Assembly (NCBI GenBank): GCA_012515645.1
Contig: JAAYXY010000112.1
Coordinates: 1 to 15,677, forward strand
Direction of reading: 5' to 3'
DNA: 15,677 nucleotides
DNA from: Candidatus Peribacteria bacterium
GTDB lineage: Bacteria; Patescibacteriota; Gracilibacteria; Peribacterales; Peribacteraceae
Shown here: positions 1-5,623 of the stretch, piece by piece
Position numbering within the stretch: position 1 is the stretch's first letter
Layout: every line of letters starts with the position of its first letter
Translations under genes and position numbers: made by a program
The notes under the pieces: generated by a model
What the model saw: only the letters and a program-made list of their open reading frames with translations
What the model was told of the DNA's origin: nothing
The model's database searches: none

Positions 1-1
1 A

Positions 2-532
2 ATAGAGAAAGCGCATCCCAAGGTGATCACTGTGTTCCTGCAGGTACTCGATGAGGGCATGCTCATAGACAGCGTGGGCAACAAGACGGATTTTCGCCAT
101 ACCATCATCATTGCGACATCGAATGCGGGTGCGCTCTTCCTGCGGTCTGCCACCGTGGGTGATAGTCTGAAGAAGGAGCTCATTGACGCACTCATTGCAG
201 AGAAGGTGTTTTCGCCTGAATTCCTGAACCGGTTCGACGAAATCGTACTGTACAAATCTCTGTCGCTGGAAGGCGCCACGCGCGTATCCCGCAATATGAT
301 CGAGAGCATTGTGGCGGAATTGCGTACGAAGAGGGGAGTGACCGTTACACTGGAAGAGGGCGTGGTGGAAGCCGTCGTGCGTCGGGGATACAGCAGGGAA
401 TTCGGCGCACGCGAGATGCGTAGGGCCATCGTGGAGTTCATCGAGAATGTCCTGGCGGAATACATGCTCAAGCACGACGTTAAACGCGGCGATACGATTC
501 ATATTCGCGTGCAGGATCTGCCCGGCGCCTAA
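2..532 (+). CDS. Clp/Hsp100 AAA+ ATPase, C-terminal part (5' end outside window)
   Basis: This is the last ~176 residues of a ClpA/ClpB/ClpC-type unfoldase, which uses ATP to thread proteins either into a protease or out of aggregates. The frame is open to the left edge and reads IEKAHPKV directly before ITVFLQVLDEG, the conserved stretch after Walker B in the second AAA+ domain. Visible landmarks are sensor 1 (IIIATSNAG), the arginine-finger segment (FSPEFLNRFDE), and in the C-terminal D2-small domain the sensor 2 region (GYSREFGAREMRR). The end (VKRGDTIHIRV) is the usual family terminus. The ClpP-docking loop and N-terminal domains lie outside the window, so ClpA, ClpB and ClpC cannot be separated. 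The stop overlaps by 4 bp the 3' end of the convergent gene. The nearby groES-groEL operon makes a proteostasis neighbourhood. Confidence 0.93.
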   Translation: MEKAHPKVITVFLQVLDEGMLIDSVGNKTDFRHTIIIATSNAGALFLRSATVGDSLKKELIDALIAEKVFSPEFLNRFDEIVLYKSLSLEGATRVSRNMIESIVAELRTKRGVTVTLEEGVVEAVVRRGYSREFGAREMRRAIVEFIENVLAEYMLKHDVKRGDTIHIRVQDLPGA

Positions 533-858
533 CCGATATCGGCGCAGATTTCTATAATGGTGGAATCGATGCGATGCATCGTTTCCTGTTTACAGGCAGT
601 GCGCACCTGCTTGTCGTAGCCTCTGACATACGTTGCAGGGGAATCCAGTAAATGAGCTATCGTTATGCGAGCGCGCCGGATGCCTTCTTGCATACCGTGC
701 AAGGATGCTTCTCGTTCTAAAATAGCGCCGAACTGCCGAAGGAAGTGCGTGGTACAGGCATTGCATTGATCCTGCTCGGATTGCTGTGGTTGCCTGGGCT
801 GCTTGTTGCGCTCGGTTTCCTGTGGCTGGGGCCTTTCCACCAGTGCAGTACCTTTCAT
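529..858 (-). CDS. Hypothetical protein, 109 aa, Gln-rich N-terminus
   Basis: I do not recognise this protein. From the ATG at 858 it has a Gln/Pro/Arg-rich, probably disordered first ~35 residues, then a more regular segment with a C-x-x-C pair (QCNACTTHF) and a predicted helical C-terminal half (ILEREASLHGMQEGIRRARITIAHLL). A TTG two codons upstream (864) is an alternative start. It converges with the Clp gene and overlaps its stop by 4 bp. No Shine-Dalgarno site and no convincing promoter are visible upstream. A second minus-strand frame (590-976) overlaps it, but that translation has no regular composition. Judged real on residue composition and tight packing only. Confidence 0.5.
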   Translation of the reverse strand: MKGTALVERPQPQETERNKQPRQPQQSEQDQCNACTTHFLRQFGAILEREASLHGMQEGIRRARITIAHLLDSPATYVRGYDKQVRTACKQETMHRIDSTIIEICADIG

Positions 859-1002
859 GAACAATAAATGTGATCAAAAAATTGTCTTCCCAGGCAAAAT
901 ACTCCTTACAGAATGCTATGCAAGCAAAGCGAATACCTAAAGCAATGCTGACGAATGTGCTCTGTCCAAAGAGCAAAAGGAGGGTGTATAAGGAACCCTA
1001 TA

Positions 1003-1287
1003 TCAGTCTACTTCCCACGCATCCTGCAGTTCATTTCTTGGTTCCGGAAGCTGATGATGATCATCCTCGAGTTCTGCGTAGAACGCATCCCGATAGGTGT
1101 CTTGCAGGAACCGTATCTCATCTGCGTGTTCCTCTGACAACGCGTTGCCGGTATCCGTGGTGTTCAGAGTATTGCGCATATCCATGGCATCGGCACCGCG
1201 AAGATGAGGTATCTCGCCCGGAGCTGGGGTTTGCCCTTTCATGTAGGCACCCGATTCGAAATCGTCCTCAGGTGGTTGTGTGTTCAT
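1003..1287 (-). CDS. Hypothetical acidic small protein, 94 aa
   Basis: This is an unrecognised, strongly acidic, probably soluble protein (MNTQPPEDDFESGAYMKG..., ending NELQDAWEVD), with an acidic/His patch AELEDDHHQLPEP near the C-terminus. The start at 1287 is chosen over an upstream in-frame ATG at 1305 because a sigma70-type promoter (1297-1325) ends nine bases before 1287. That promoter would make a transcript beginning about 3 nt before this ATG, and it would put the 1305 ATG upstream of transcription. The good promoter is the main argument that this is a gene. It lies 51 nt downstream of another small minus-strand gene. A weak 6-bp hairpin (TGCTCT/AGAGCA, about 957-976) follows the stop and has no U tract. 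Confidence 0.62.
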   Translation of the reverse strand: MNTQPPEDDFESGAYMKGQTPAPGEIPHLRGADAMDMRNTLNTTDTGNALSEEHADEIRFLQDTYRDAFYAELEDDHHQLPEPRNELQDAWEVD

Positions 1288-1296
1288 AATACATAT

Positions 1297-1325
1297 ATTA
1301 TACATTAGATAATTAAAAATGACAA
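1297..1325 (-). promoter_or_regulatory. Promoter for the 94-aa gene (leaderless spacing)
   Basis: On the minus strand TTGTCA (1320-1325) is followed after 17 bp by a perfect TATAAT (1297-1302), then 9 nt and the ATG at 1287. With a start point about 7 nt past the -10, the untranslated leader would be ~3 nt. Confidence 0.7.
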
Positions 1326-1338
1326 ATTCCGGAAAAGA

Positions 1339-1731
1339 TCATTTCCAGAGGGGACCGAGCAGTGTCCGAATGCGCTGTGCGAGCGCAGTAGTTCCATGGA
1401 GCGCTTCCGTCTTTGGGTCCGGCACGACGGTACCGGTTATGCGGTACACGCTGCCGCTGCGCGTGGAAATCCACATGCTGCCGTCACTCATGCGTTCAAT
1501 GCGTGTGACGGGCGTTGTTGTGAACACGTCTGTCTTGCCTTCCTGCGCGTATCCTTCAGGGAAGATGTGCATGCTTTTGCCCACGGTCACAGGGGCGATG
1601 TGCCCCATGACGATGCCGGGCATTTTGTCTTTTTGTTGTGGGTTCACTTTCTCTATGGCTGCATCGAAGATGTAGCCGAGCGAATCGACTGTTCCTTGGC
1701 TCTCAGGCGTCTCTTGAGGCTGTGCAGGCAT
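1339..1731 (-). CDS. Hypothetical protein, 130 aa
   Basis: This protein is unrecognised. It has a Pro/Gln-rich N-terminus (MPAQPQETPESQG), then an amphipathic stretch, then a beta-rich stretch containing DGSMWISTRSGSVYRITGTVV, which resembles a small beta-sheet repeat, and a basic C-terminus. I see no signal peptide or membrane segment. An upstream ATG at 1758 exists, but it abuts the groEL terminator stem. The start at 1731 is preferred because an extended -10 (TGG-TATGAT, 1738-1746) lies exactly 6 nt before it, predicting a transcript that begins on the A of the ATG. It follows groEL on the same strand but is separated from it by the terminator, so it should be an independent transcription unit. 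Confidence 0.62.
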   Translation of the reverse strand: MPAQPQETPESQGTVDSLGYIFDAAIEKVNPQQKDKMPGIVMGHIAPVTVGKSMHIFPEGYAQEGKTDVFTTTPVTRIERMSDGSMWISTRSGSVYRITGTVVPDPKTEALHGTTALAQRIRTLLGPLWK

Positions 1732-1737
1732 CGATGC

Positions 1738-1746
1738 ATCATACCA
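1738..1746 (-). promoter_or_regulatory. Extended -10 for the 130-aa gene
   Basis: TGG followed by TATGAT on the minus strand, with exactly 6 nt before the ATG at 1731. No good -35 is seen, as is common with TGn-extended -10 elements. Predicts a fully leaderless mRNA. Confidence 0.55.
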
Positions 1747-1759
1747 TAATTTGCGCATG

Positions 1760-1792
1760 CATAAAAGCCGCAGAGTGTCCGCGGCTTTTATG
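1760..1792 (-). terminator. Intrinsic terminator after groEL
   Basis: This is a stem of about 12 bp (1760-1771 with 1781-1792; core AAAAGCCGC/GCGGCTTTT) and a 9-nt loop, starting 20 nt past the groEL stop. The 3' arm supplies four U in the minus-strand RNA. Because the stem is flanked by A and T runs on both sides it could act in both directions. Confidence 0.8.
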
Positions 1793-1812
1793 TTAGATAT
1801 GCGCAAGAGTGC

Positions 1813-3447
1813 TTAGAAGTCCATGCCGCCCATGCCTCCGCCGGGCATAGGAGGTGCAGATTCCTCTTTCTTGGGAACATCGGCAATGGCGACTTCCAGC
1901 GTGAGGAACATGGAAGCGACTGATGCGGCGTTCTCCAGTGCCGATCGTGTGACTTTTTTGGGATCGATGACCATGGCGGTGACCAGGTCTTCGTACACGT
2001 GCGTCATGGCATTGAAGCCTTCGTTCCCTTTCATGTGGAGCACCTTTTCGACTACGACTTCGCCCACCTCGCCGCTGTTGGCGGCGATATTGGCAAGGGG
2101 CGCCTTGAGCGCGGAACGGACAATGTCGATGCCGACCTGCTCGTCTGCGTTCTCGGCTTTGACCTTATCCAGGGCGGGCATGGCGCGGATGTACGCGACA
2201 CCGCCGCCGGGCAAGATGCCTTCTTCCGCCGCGGCGCGCGTAGCGGAGAGTGCGTCTTCCACGCGGTGCTGTTTTTCCTTCTGTTCCACTTCGGTGGCTG
2301 CACCGACTTTGATGACGGCAACGCCGCCGCTGAGTTTGGCCAGGCGTTCCTGCAGTTTTTCACGATCGAAATCGGATTTCGTTGTCTCCAGTGAAGCTTT
2401 GATCTGATTGACGCGTGCCTCGATGTCTTGCTTGTGTCCGCCGCCGTCTACGATAAGCGTATTTTCTTTGGAACAAACGACTCGGCGTGCCGTACCCAGG
2501 TCGGCAACCGTGGCGTTTTCCAGCTTGAGACCGACTTCCTCGGAAATCACGCGACCGCCCGTGAGCGCGGCGATATCGCGGAGGATTTCTTTGCGGCGGT
2601 CGCCAAACGCGGGCGCCTTGATCGCGAGCGCCGAGAAGGTGCCGCGGAGTTTGTTCACAACGAGCGTGGCGAGCGCTTCGCCCTCCACATTCTCTGCGAT
2701 GATCACGATTTCCTTCTTGCCCTTCTGCGCCAGGTTTTCCAGCAGAGGCAGAATTTCCTGGATGGAACCGATTTTCTTATCGGTGATCAGAATGGCAGGA
2801 TTTTCGAACACCGCTTCCATTCTGGAAGTGTCCGTCACGAAATACGGCGAGATGTAGCCGTTATCGAACTGCATACCCTCCACGTATTCCTTCTCGATGC
2901 CGAACGTCTGTCCGGCTTCCACGGTGACGACGCCGTCCTTGCCGACTTCGTCGATAACTTCGGCAATTACGGCACCGATTTGCTCATCCTGTGCGGAAAT
3001 GCTGGCGACGGCTTTGTATTCCTCTTTGGAACTCACGTCTTTCTTCATGGAATCGAGCTTGTTGCTTATGGCCTGCACAGCGCGATCAATGCCGCGTTTG
3101 ATAGAGATGGCATTGGCGCCGGAACTTAAGTGCCGCAGACCTTCCTTCATCATAGCTTCCGCCAGAACCGTAGCCGTTGTGGTGCCGTCTCCCGCAGCGT
3201 CATTGGTTTTGGTGGCGGCCTCTTTGACCAGTTGCGCTCCCATGTTTTCGAACTTGTCTTCCAACTCCACTTCCTTGGCCACGCTCACACCGTCTTTCGT
3301 GACAGTTGGCGAGCCGAAGCTCTTTTCTATGAGGACATTGCGGCCCTTGGGACCCATGGTCGCCCGCACGGCCTTGGCGAGCTTAGAGACGCCGACGAGC
3401 ACCTGATCGCGTGCGTCGTTACTGAAGATGAGTTGTTTGGCTGACAT
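1813..3447 (-). CDS. groEL: Chaperonin GroEL (Hsp60), 544 aa
   Basis: This is the large chaperonin subunit, forming 14-mer double rings that fold proteins in the cytosol with GroES as lid. Length is canonical. Visible are the N-terminal equatorial ATP site (VRATMGPKGRNVLI, KDGVSVAKE with D52, AAGDGTTTATV with D87 and the following Thr residues), the apical domain starting near residue 190 (EGMQFDNGYISPYFVTD), the second equatorial part with VEDALSATRAAAEEGILPGGG, and the typical Gly/Met-rich tail ending GGMGGMDF. It begins 42 nt after the groES stop, so the two form an operon. The region before the ATG is pyrimidine-rich (CTCTCCCCTCTTCACTACT) with no Shine-Dalgarno site. No truncation or frameshift is seen. 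Confidence 0.99.
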   Translation of the reverse strand: MSAKQLIFSNDARDQVLVGVSKLAKAVRATMGPKGRNVLIEKSFGSPTVTKDGVSVAKEVELEDKFENMGAQLVKEAATKTNDAAGDGTTTATVLAEAMMKEGLRHLSSGANAISIKRGIDRAVQAISNKLDSMKKDVSSKEEYKAVASISAQDEQIGAVIAEVIDEVGKDGVVTVEAGQTFGIEKEYVEGMQFDNGYISPYFVTDTSRMEAVFENPAILITDKKIGSIQEILPLLENLAQKGKKEIVIIAENVEGEALATLVVNKLRGTFSALAIKAPAFGDRRKEILRDIAALTGGRVISEEVGLKLENATVADLGTARRVVCSKENTLIVDGGGHKQDIEARVNQIKASLETTKSDFDREKLQERLAKLSGGVAVIKVGAATEVEQKEKQHRVEDALSATRAAAEEGILPGGGVAYIRAMPALDKVKAENADEQVGIDIVRSALKAPLANIAANSGEVGEVVVEKVLHMKGNEGFNAMTHVYEDLVTAMVIDPKKVTRSALENAASVASMFLTLEVAIADVPKKEESAPPMPGGGMGGMDF

Positions 3448-3489
3448 AGTAGTGAAGAGGGGAGAGAATTAAGGGGAGAGATGACGGCT

Positions 3490-3816
3490 TTACGCGACCT
3501 TGCCCAGGATGGAATCCAAGTGCAGGATTTTGACTTCGACATCTTTGCCGTCCTTGTCTTTGAGTTTCACGTCGTCCCCGGCGTACTTGCCGAAGAGGAC
3601 TTTGTCGCCGATCTTCAGGAATTCGGAAGGATTGGCGCAATCTTTACCAACGCCGCCTTTGCCAAGAGCGATGACAACGCCTTCCTGCGGTTTTTCGCCG
3701 GAAGCGGTATCGGGGATGACGATGCCCGACGCGGTGATTTGTTCCTGTTCCAAGGGCCGGACAACAACACGGTCACCAAGGGGCGTAATTTGTACCGCAA
3801 GTTTGGTATCTGCCAT
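3490..3816 (-). CDS. groES: Co-chaperonin GroES (Hsp10), 108 aa
   Basis: This is the heptameric lid that caps GroEL and drives encapsulation of substrate. It shows the family hallmarks: ITPLGDRVVVRPLEQEQITASGIVIPDTA (first beta strands plus the mobile loop whose Ile-Val-Ile contacts GroEL), QEGVVIALGKGG, and GDKVLFGKYAGDDVKLKDKDGKDVEVKILHLDSILG at the C-terminus. It is a little longer than the usual 95-97 residues because of a short N-terminal extension (MADTKLAVQ) and an inserted segment near GVGKDCANPSEF. It is the first gene of the groES-groEL operon. The leader immediately before the ATG is C/T-rich (CTCTTCCCCCTCCCCGC) and carries no Shine-Dalgarno site. Confidence 0.98.
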   Translation of the reverse strand: MADTKLAVQITPLGDRVVVRPLEQEQITASGIVIPDTASGEKPQEGVVIALGKGGVGKDCANPSEFLKIGDKVLFGKYAGDDVKLKDKDGKDVEVKILHLDSILGKVA

Positions 3817-3861
3817 ATGCGGGGAGGGGGAAGAGATGAAAAATGCGTACTGTGGCGGTAG

Positions 3862-3888
3862 CTCGCACTCGGCGAATCTGACCGTTAG
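3862..3888. promoter_or_regulatory. Degenerate CIRCE-like inverted repeat (possible HrcA operator)
   Basis: Plus-strand halves CTCGCACTC (3862-3870) and GACCGTTAG (3880-3888) are separated by exactly 9 nt. Against the CIRCE consensus TTAGCACTC-N9-GAGTGCTAA they match at 7 of 9 and 5 of 9 positions. The element lies just downstream of the groES -10, over the expected transcription start, where HrcA operators usually sit. The match is partial, so this is tentative. Confidence 0.4.
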
Positions 3889-3896
3889 CAGACGGA

Positions 3897-3924
3897 ATTA
3901 TAGAGTGATAAAAACTGAGGTCAA
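3897..3924 (-). promoter_or_regulatory. groES-groEL promoter
   Basis: On the minus strand TTGACC (3919-3924), a 16-bp spacer, then a perfect TATAAT (3897-3902). The transcript should begin near 3890, giving a leader of about 74 nt before the groES ATG. That leader contains the CIRCE-like repeat and ends in a pyrimidine-rich tract. Confidence 0.82.
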
Positions 3925-3974
3925 GCGACCAGGCATTCTCTCTTGCACTTTTTTGTTCTGCAGAGCTTTTTTGT

Positions 3975-4697
3975 TTACCGGATGCCAAACGACGCCCGTA
4001 CCACCGCCGTTACCTTCTTCTCCAATGCGGACGTGTCGTACATGCCGTAGTCGGAAACCTCCACCGAATTGACGGCGGTTACCTGCAGCACGCCCATGCT
4101 GGCGGCGCGCAGATCGCCCAGCTTGCTGCCGCCCGCTTCCACCATCTTCCTCGCCCGTTCACGTGCATCAATGGTCGCCTGCGCGAGAATATCCTGCTTG
4201 ATGGATTGCAAACCGCTGTAGAAGTACTCCAGTGACATGGTGGAAACCAACGCGCCTTTGTTCAGCAGGGAATTCACGTTCTCCGCCGCACTCTTGATTT
4301 TTTCGATGTCATTTCCTTCCACGACAACCGTTTGCATCAGCATGTATCCGCTGGGTGTGCCGCCCTTGTTGTAGTCGTAATTCGTGTTCATGGAGACGGG
4401 CTGTACGGTGATCCAGTCCGGTTCAATGCCTCTTTCCGAGAGGAATGCACGCAGTGTGCCAAGGTCTGCGCTGATGGCGGTATTCGCAGTTTCCAGGTTG
4501 TACAGGTCTGCGGACTGCGTGAGTTGCAGGGACCACTTGGCGACATCGGACATCACGGTCTGCTCCGCAGAACCGGTCACGGAAATTGTGTCGCTGAGTG
4601 AGCGCATCCGGAAGATGCCGATCACGCCGATCGATCCTGTAAGAATAATAGCCAGTGCCATGATGGCGGCTGCGGTGGTGATGGGGTTGCGTTGCAT
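3975..4697 (-). CDS. SIMPL-domain (DUF541/YggE-like) membrane-anchored protein, 240 aa
   Basis: Residues ~9-30 (AAAIMALAIILTGSIGVIGIF) form an N-terminal membrane anchor or uncleaved signal, with Arg before and after, so the rest is probably extracytoplasmic. The body matches the SIMPL/DUF541 family: ISVTGSAEQTVMSDVAKWSLQL at the start, the IEPDWITVQPVSMNTNYDY strand region, and the ATIDARERARKMVEAGGSKLGDLRAAS helix that is the best-conserved part. Proteins of this family (YggE, BP26) are linked to envelope or oxidative stress, but the molecular function is unclear. The ATG at 4697 is chosen because TACAAT (4704-4709) lies 6 nt before it and because it gives a clean anchor; in-frame codons up to 4769 would lengthen the N-terminus without any domain. 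No clear terminator follows; a 10-bp direct repeat (CTTTTTTGTT, 3948-3957 and 3966-3975) lies at its 3' end. Confidence 0.9.
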   Translation of the reverse strand: MQRNPITTAAAIMALAIILTGSIGVIGIFRMRSLSDTISVTGSAEQTVMSDVAKWSLQLTQSADLYNLETANTAISADLGTLRAFLSERGIEPDWITVQPVSMNTNYDYNKGGTPSGYMLMQTVVVEGNDIEKIKSAAENVNSLLNKGALVSTMSLEYFYSGLQSIKQDILAQATIDARERARKMVEAGGSKLGDLRAASMGVLQVTAVNSVEVSDYGMYDTSALEKKVTAVVRASFGIR

Positions 4698-4703
4698 GGG
4701 CGA

Positions 4704-4734
4704 ATTGTACTCCGAAAGAGGGGAGGGGTGGCAA
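4704..4734 (-). promoter_or_regulatory. Promoter for the SIMPL-domain gene
   Basis: Minus-strand TTGCCA (4729-4734), a 19-bp spacer (slightly long), and TACAAT (4704-4709), followed by 6 nt and the ATG at 4697. The predicted transcript starts on the ATG itself. Confidence 0.5.
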
Positions 4735-4736
4735 GG

Positions 4737-4863
4737 GGTGTGCGATGCCTCGGGAGGCGCGACGACCACGAGTGAGGCACCGGGGGCTCCAAGTCGAGAC
4801 GTTAGAACGTTTTACGAGGTCATTGGGCAGCCTCACCGGACTCAACTGCACCTAGAAGTTTTT
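4737..4863 (+). ncRNA. Possible structured RNA upstream of the 78-aa gene
   Basis: This GC-rich intergenic stretch folds into nested stems. The outer stem is GTGAGGC/GCCTCAC (4772-4778 with 4830-4836). A middle stem is TCCAA with TTGGG (4788-4792 with 4823-4827). The inner hairpin is GAGACGT/ACGTTTT (4796-4802 with 4807-4813) with loop TAGA. A small hairpin GCCT-CGGG-AGGC (4747-4758) lies 5' of these, and five T follow at 4859-4863. Several pairs are G-U only when the plus strand is the RNA, which favours plus-strand transcription. I cannot match it to a known RNA family (not tmRNA, SRP or RNase P by motif) and no clear promoter is seen. Confidence 0.3.
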
Positions 4864-4895
4864 GTCCATGAGATGTATCCCTGCAATGGGAATTA

Positions 4896-4904
4896 TGGTA
4901 TAGT
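4896..4904 (+). promoter_or_regulatory. Extended -10 for the 78-aa gene
   Basis: TGG followed by TATAGT, with exactly 6 nt before the ATG at 4911. This is the same geometry as the element at 1738-1746 on the other strand. It predicts a transcript beginning at the start codon. Confidence 0.58.
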
Positions 4905-4910
4905 AATAGT

Positions 4911-5147
4911 ATGAGTGAAGAAGCCGAAATCTTCGATGACTTGCAATTGCTGAAAACGCAGTGTGGGATCAGCTACCGCCAAGTCAATGCCATGCCGGAT
5001 GCCGTTCAGCGCAGAATCCTTGCGGCACTGGATACGTACAAATCAGCACTCGCAGCACCCGAGGGAGACTTGAGCAGTGCAAGGGAACGTCTGAGAGAAA
5101 CGGTGGAAGCAGAGAAAGAAGCAATGAAAAGGGCAAGACGGGAGTAA
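4911..5147 (+). CDS. Hypothetical small charged protein, 78 aa
   Basis: Unrecognised. An acidic N-terminus (MSEEAEIFDDL) is followed by predicted helices, with a strongly charged C-terminal helix (ARERLRETVEAEKEAMKRARRE) that could form a coiled coil. It has no signal peptide or membrane segment and is likely cytosolic. The start is supported by the extended -10 six nt upstream. It stands alone between divergent and convergent neighbours; tRNA-Leu on the opposite strand ends 72 nt downstream. A short AAGGCACGCCTT inverted repeat after the stop is too small to call a terminator. Confidence 0.7.
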   Translation: MSEEAEIFDDLQLLKTQCGISYRQVNAMPDAVQRRILAALDTYKSALAAPEGDLSSARERLRETVEAEKEAMKRARRE

Positions 5148-5219
5148 AGGCACGCCTTCATCATGGCACTGCTGTGTCGTTGTACAATGGCTGTTCACTT
5201 CGTTGCGCGCGATTGTATG

Positions 5220-5306
5220 TGGTGCCGATGGAGAGACTCGAACTCTCACAGGATTGCTCCTACACGCTCCTGAAGCGTGCGCGTCTACCAGTTCCGCCAC
5301 ATCGGC
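5220..5306 (-). tRNA. tRNA-Leu (anticodon CAG), CCA encoded
   Basis: The minus strand folds into a complete class II tRNA. The acceptor GCCGATG pairs with CATCGGC, with discriminator A and a genome-encoded CCA (5220-5222). The D-arm contains GGTAGACGC. The anticodon stem CACGC/GCGTG encloses loop TTCAGGA, giving anticodon CAG, which reads CUG. A long variable arm (AGGA/TCCT) and a T-arm GAGAG-TTCGAGT-CTCTC complete it. The 5' end is only 14 nt after the stop of the GIY-YIG gene on the same strand, so co-transcription is likely; a possible -10 (TAAAAT, 5335-5340) also lies inside the end of that gene. Confidence 0.97.
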
Positions 5307-5320
5307 AATGGTTTCAAAGG

Positions 5321-5560
5321 TCAACGGTCGCGTAATTTTAACCATTCTTTCCCACACCCTGACTTGAAGTATTTTTCCTTATTCCTTGCCTCTTGTCGAG
5401 TAGTGCACGTTTCCGTATATAACAACTGGAATGATCTATATGGGCGCGTGCTTTGTACTCGTCCATTATTATGTTGGTTCAATCTCCTATCGAGATTATT
5501 CGTTAGGCCAACATACAAATAATTTTTCTTTGTGCTGGAAAGCACATAGACAGTAAACAT
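5321..5560 (-). CDS. GIY-YIG domain endonuclease-like protein, 79 aa
   Basis: This is a single GIY-YIG nuclease domain of the small stand-alone (UvrC-N/YhbQ-like, UPF0213) type. Visible are the first strand FTVYVLSST, the second strand YLYVGLTNNLDRRLNQHNNG with the catalytic-type Tyr and Arg, and the C-terminal helix TTRQEARNKEKYFKSGCGKEWL with the conserved Glu. The ATG at 5560 gives the normal family N-terminus; the codons up to 5581 run into an inverted repeat and are unlikely to be used. The gene is AT-rich (about 39% GC over 5341-5560, against roughly 65% in a sampled stretch of the next gene), which suggests recent acquisition. It sits between a strong hairpin and tRNA-Leu. The cellular role of such small proteins is unsettled. 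Confidence 0.93.
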   Translation of the reverse strand: MFTVYVLSSTKKNYLYVGLTNNLDRRLNQHNNGRVQSTRPYRSFQLLYTETCTTRQEARNKEKYFKSGCGKEWLKLRDR

Positions 5561-5566
5561 GATAGC

Positions 5567-5611
5567 AAAAGAAGCGTGCACGCCTGCCTGCTGGCAGGCA
5601 GGCGTGCACGC
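5567..5611 (-). terminator. Perfect 17-bp inverted repeat, probable terminator of the lipoprotein gene
   Basis: The arm GCGTGCACGCCTGCCTG (5574-5590) is perfectly complementary to 5595-5611 around the loop CTGG. In the minus-strand RNA it is followed by UUCUUUU (5567-5573). It starts 12 nt after the stop of the lipoprotein gene and ends 13 nt before the GIY-YIG ATG. The repeat-like composition (CCTGCCTG/CAGGCAGG) suggests it may be a dispersed genomic element used as a terminator. Confidence 0.7.
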
Positions 5612-5623
5612 AAGAAAACGCGC

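Noticed and set aside
590..976. Minus-strand 128-codon frame overlapping the 109-aa gene
   Set aside because: Composition is erratic and Cys/Arg-rich without domain pattern; the other frame reads more like a protein and ends neatly at the Clp stop.
1823..3444. Several long plus-strand frames opposite groEL (up to 233 codons)
   Set aside because: Antisense shadows produced by groEL codon bias; no promoter or protein-like composition.
4423..4851. 142-codon minus-strand frame over the SIMPL gene and the structured RNA
   Set aside because: Arg/His-rich shadow; the SIMPL frame is clearly the real one.
5148..5219. Short AAGGCACGCCTT palindrome as terminator of the 78-aa gene
   Set aside because: Only 4-5 pairs with no T tract; too weak to call.
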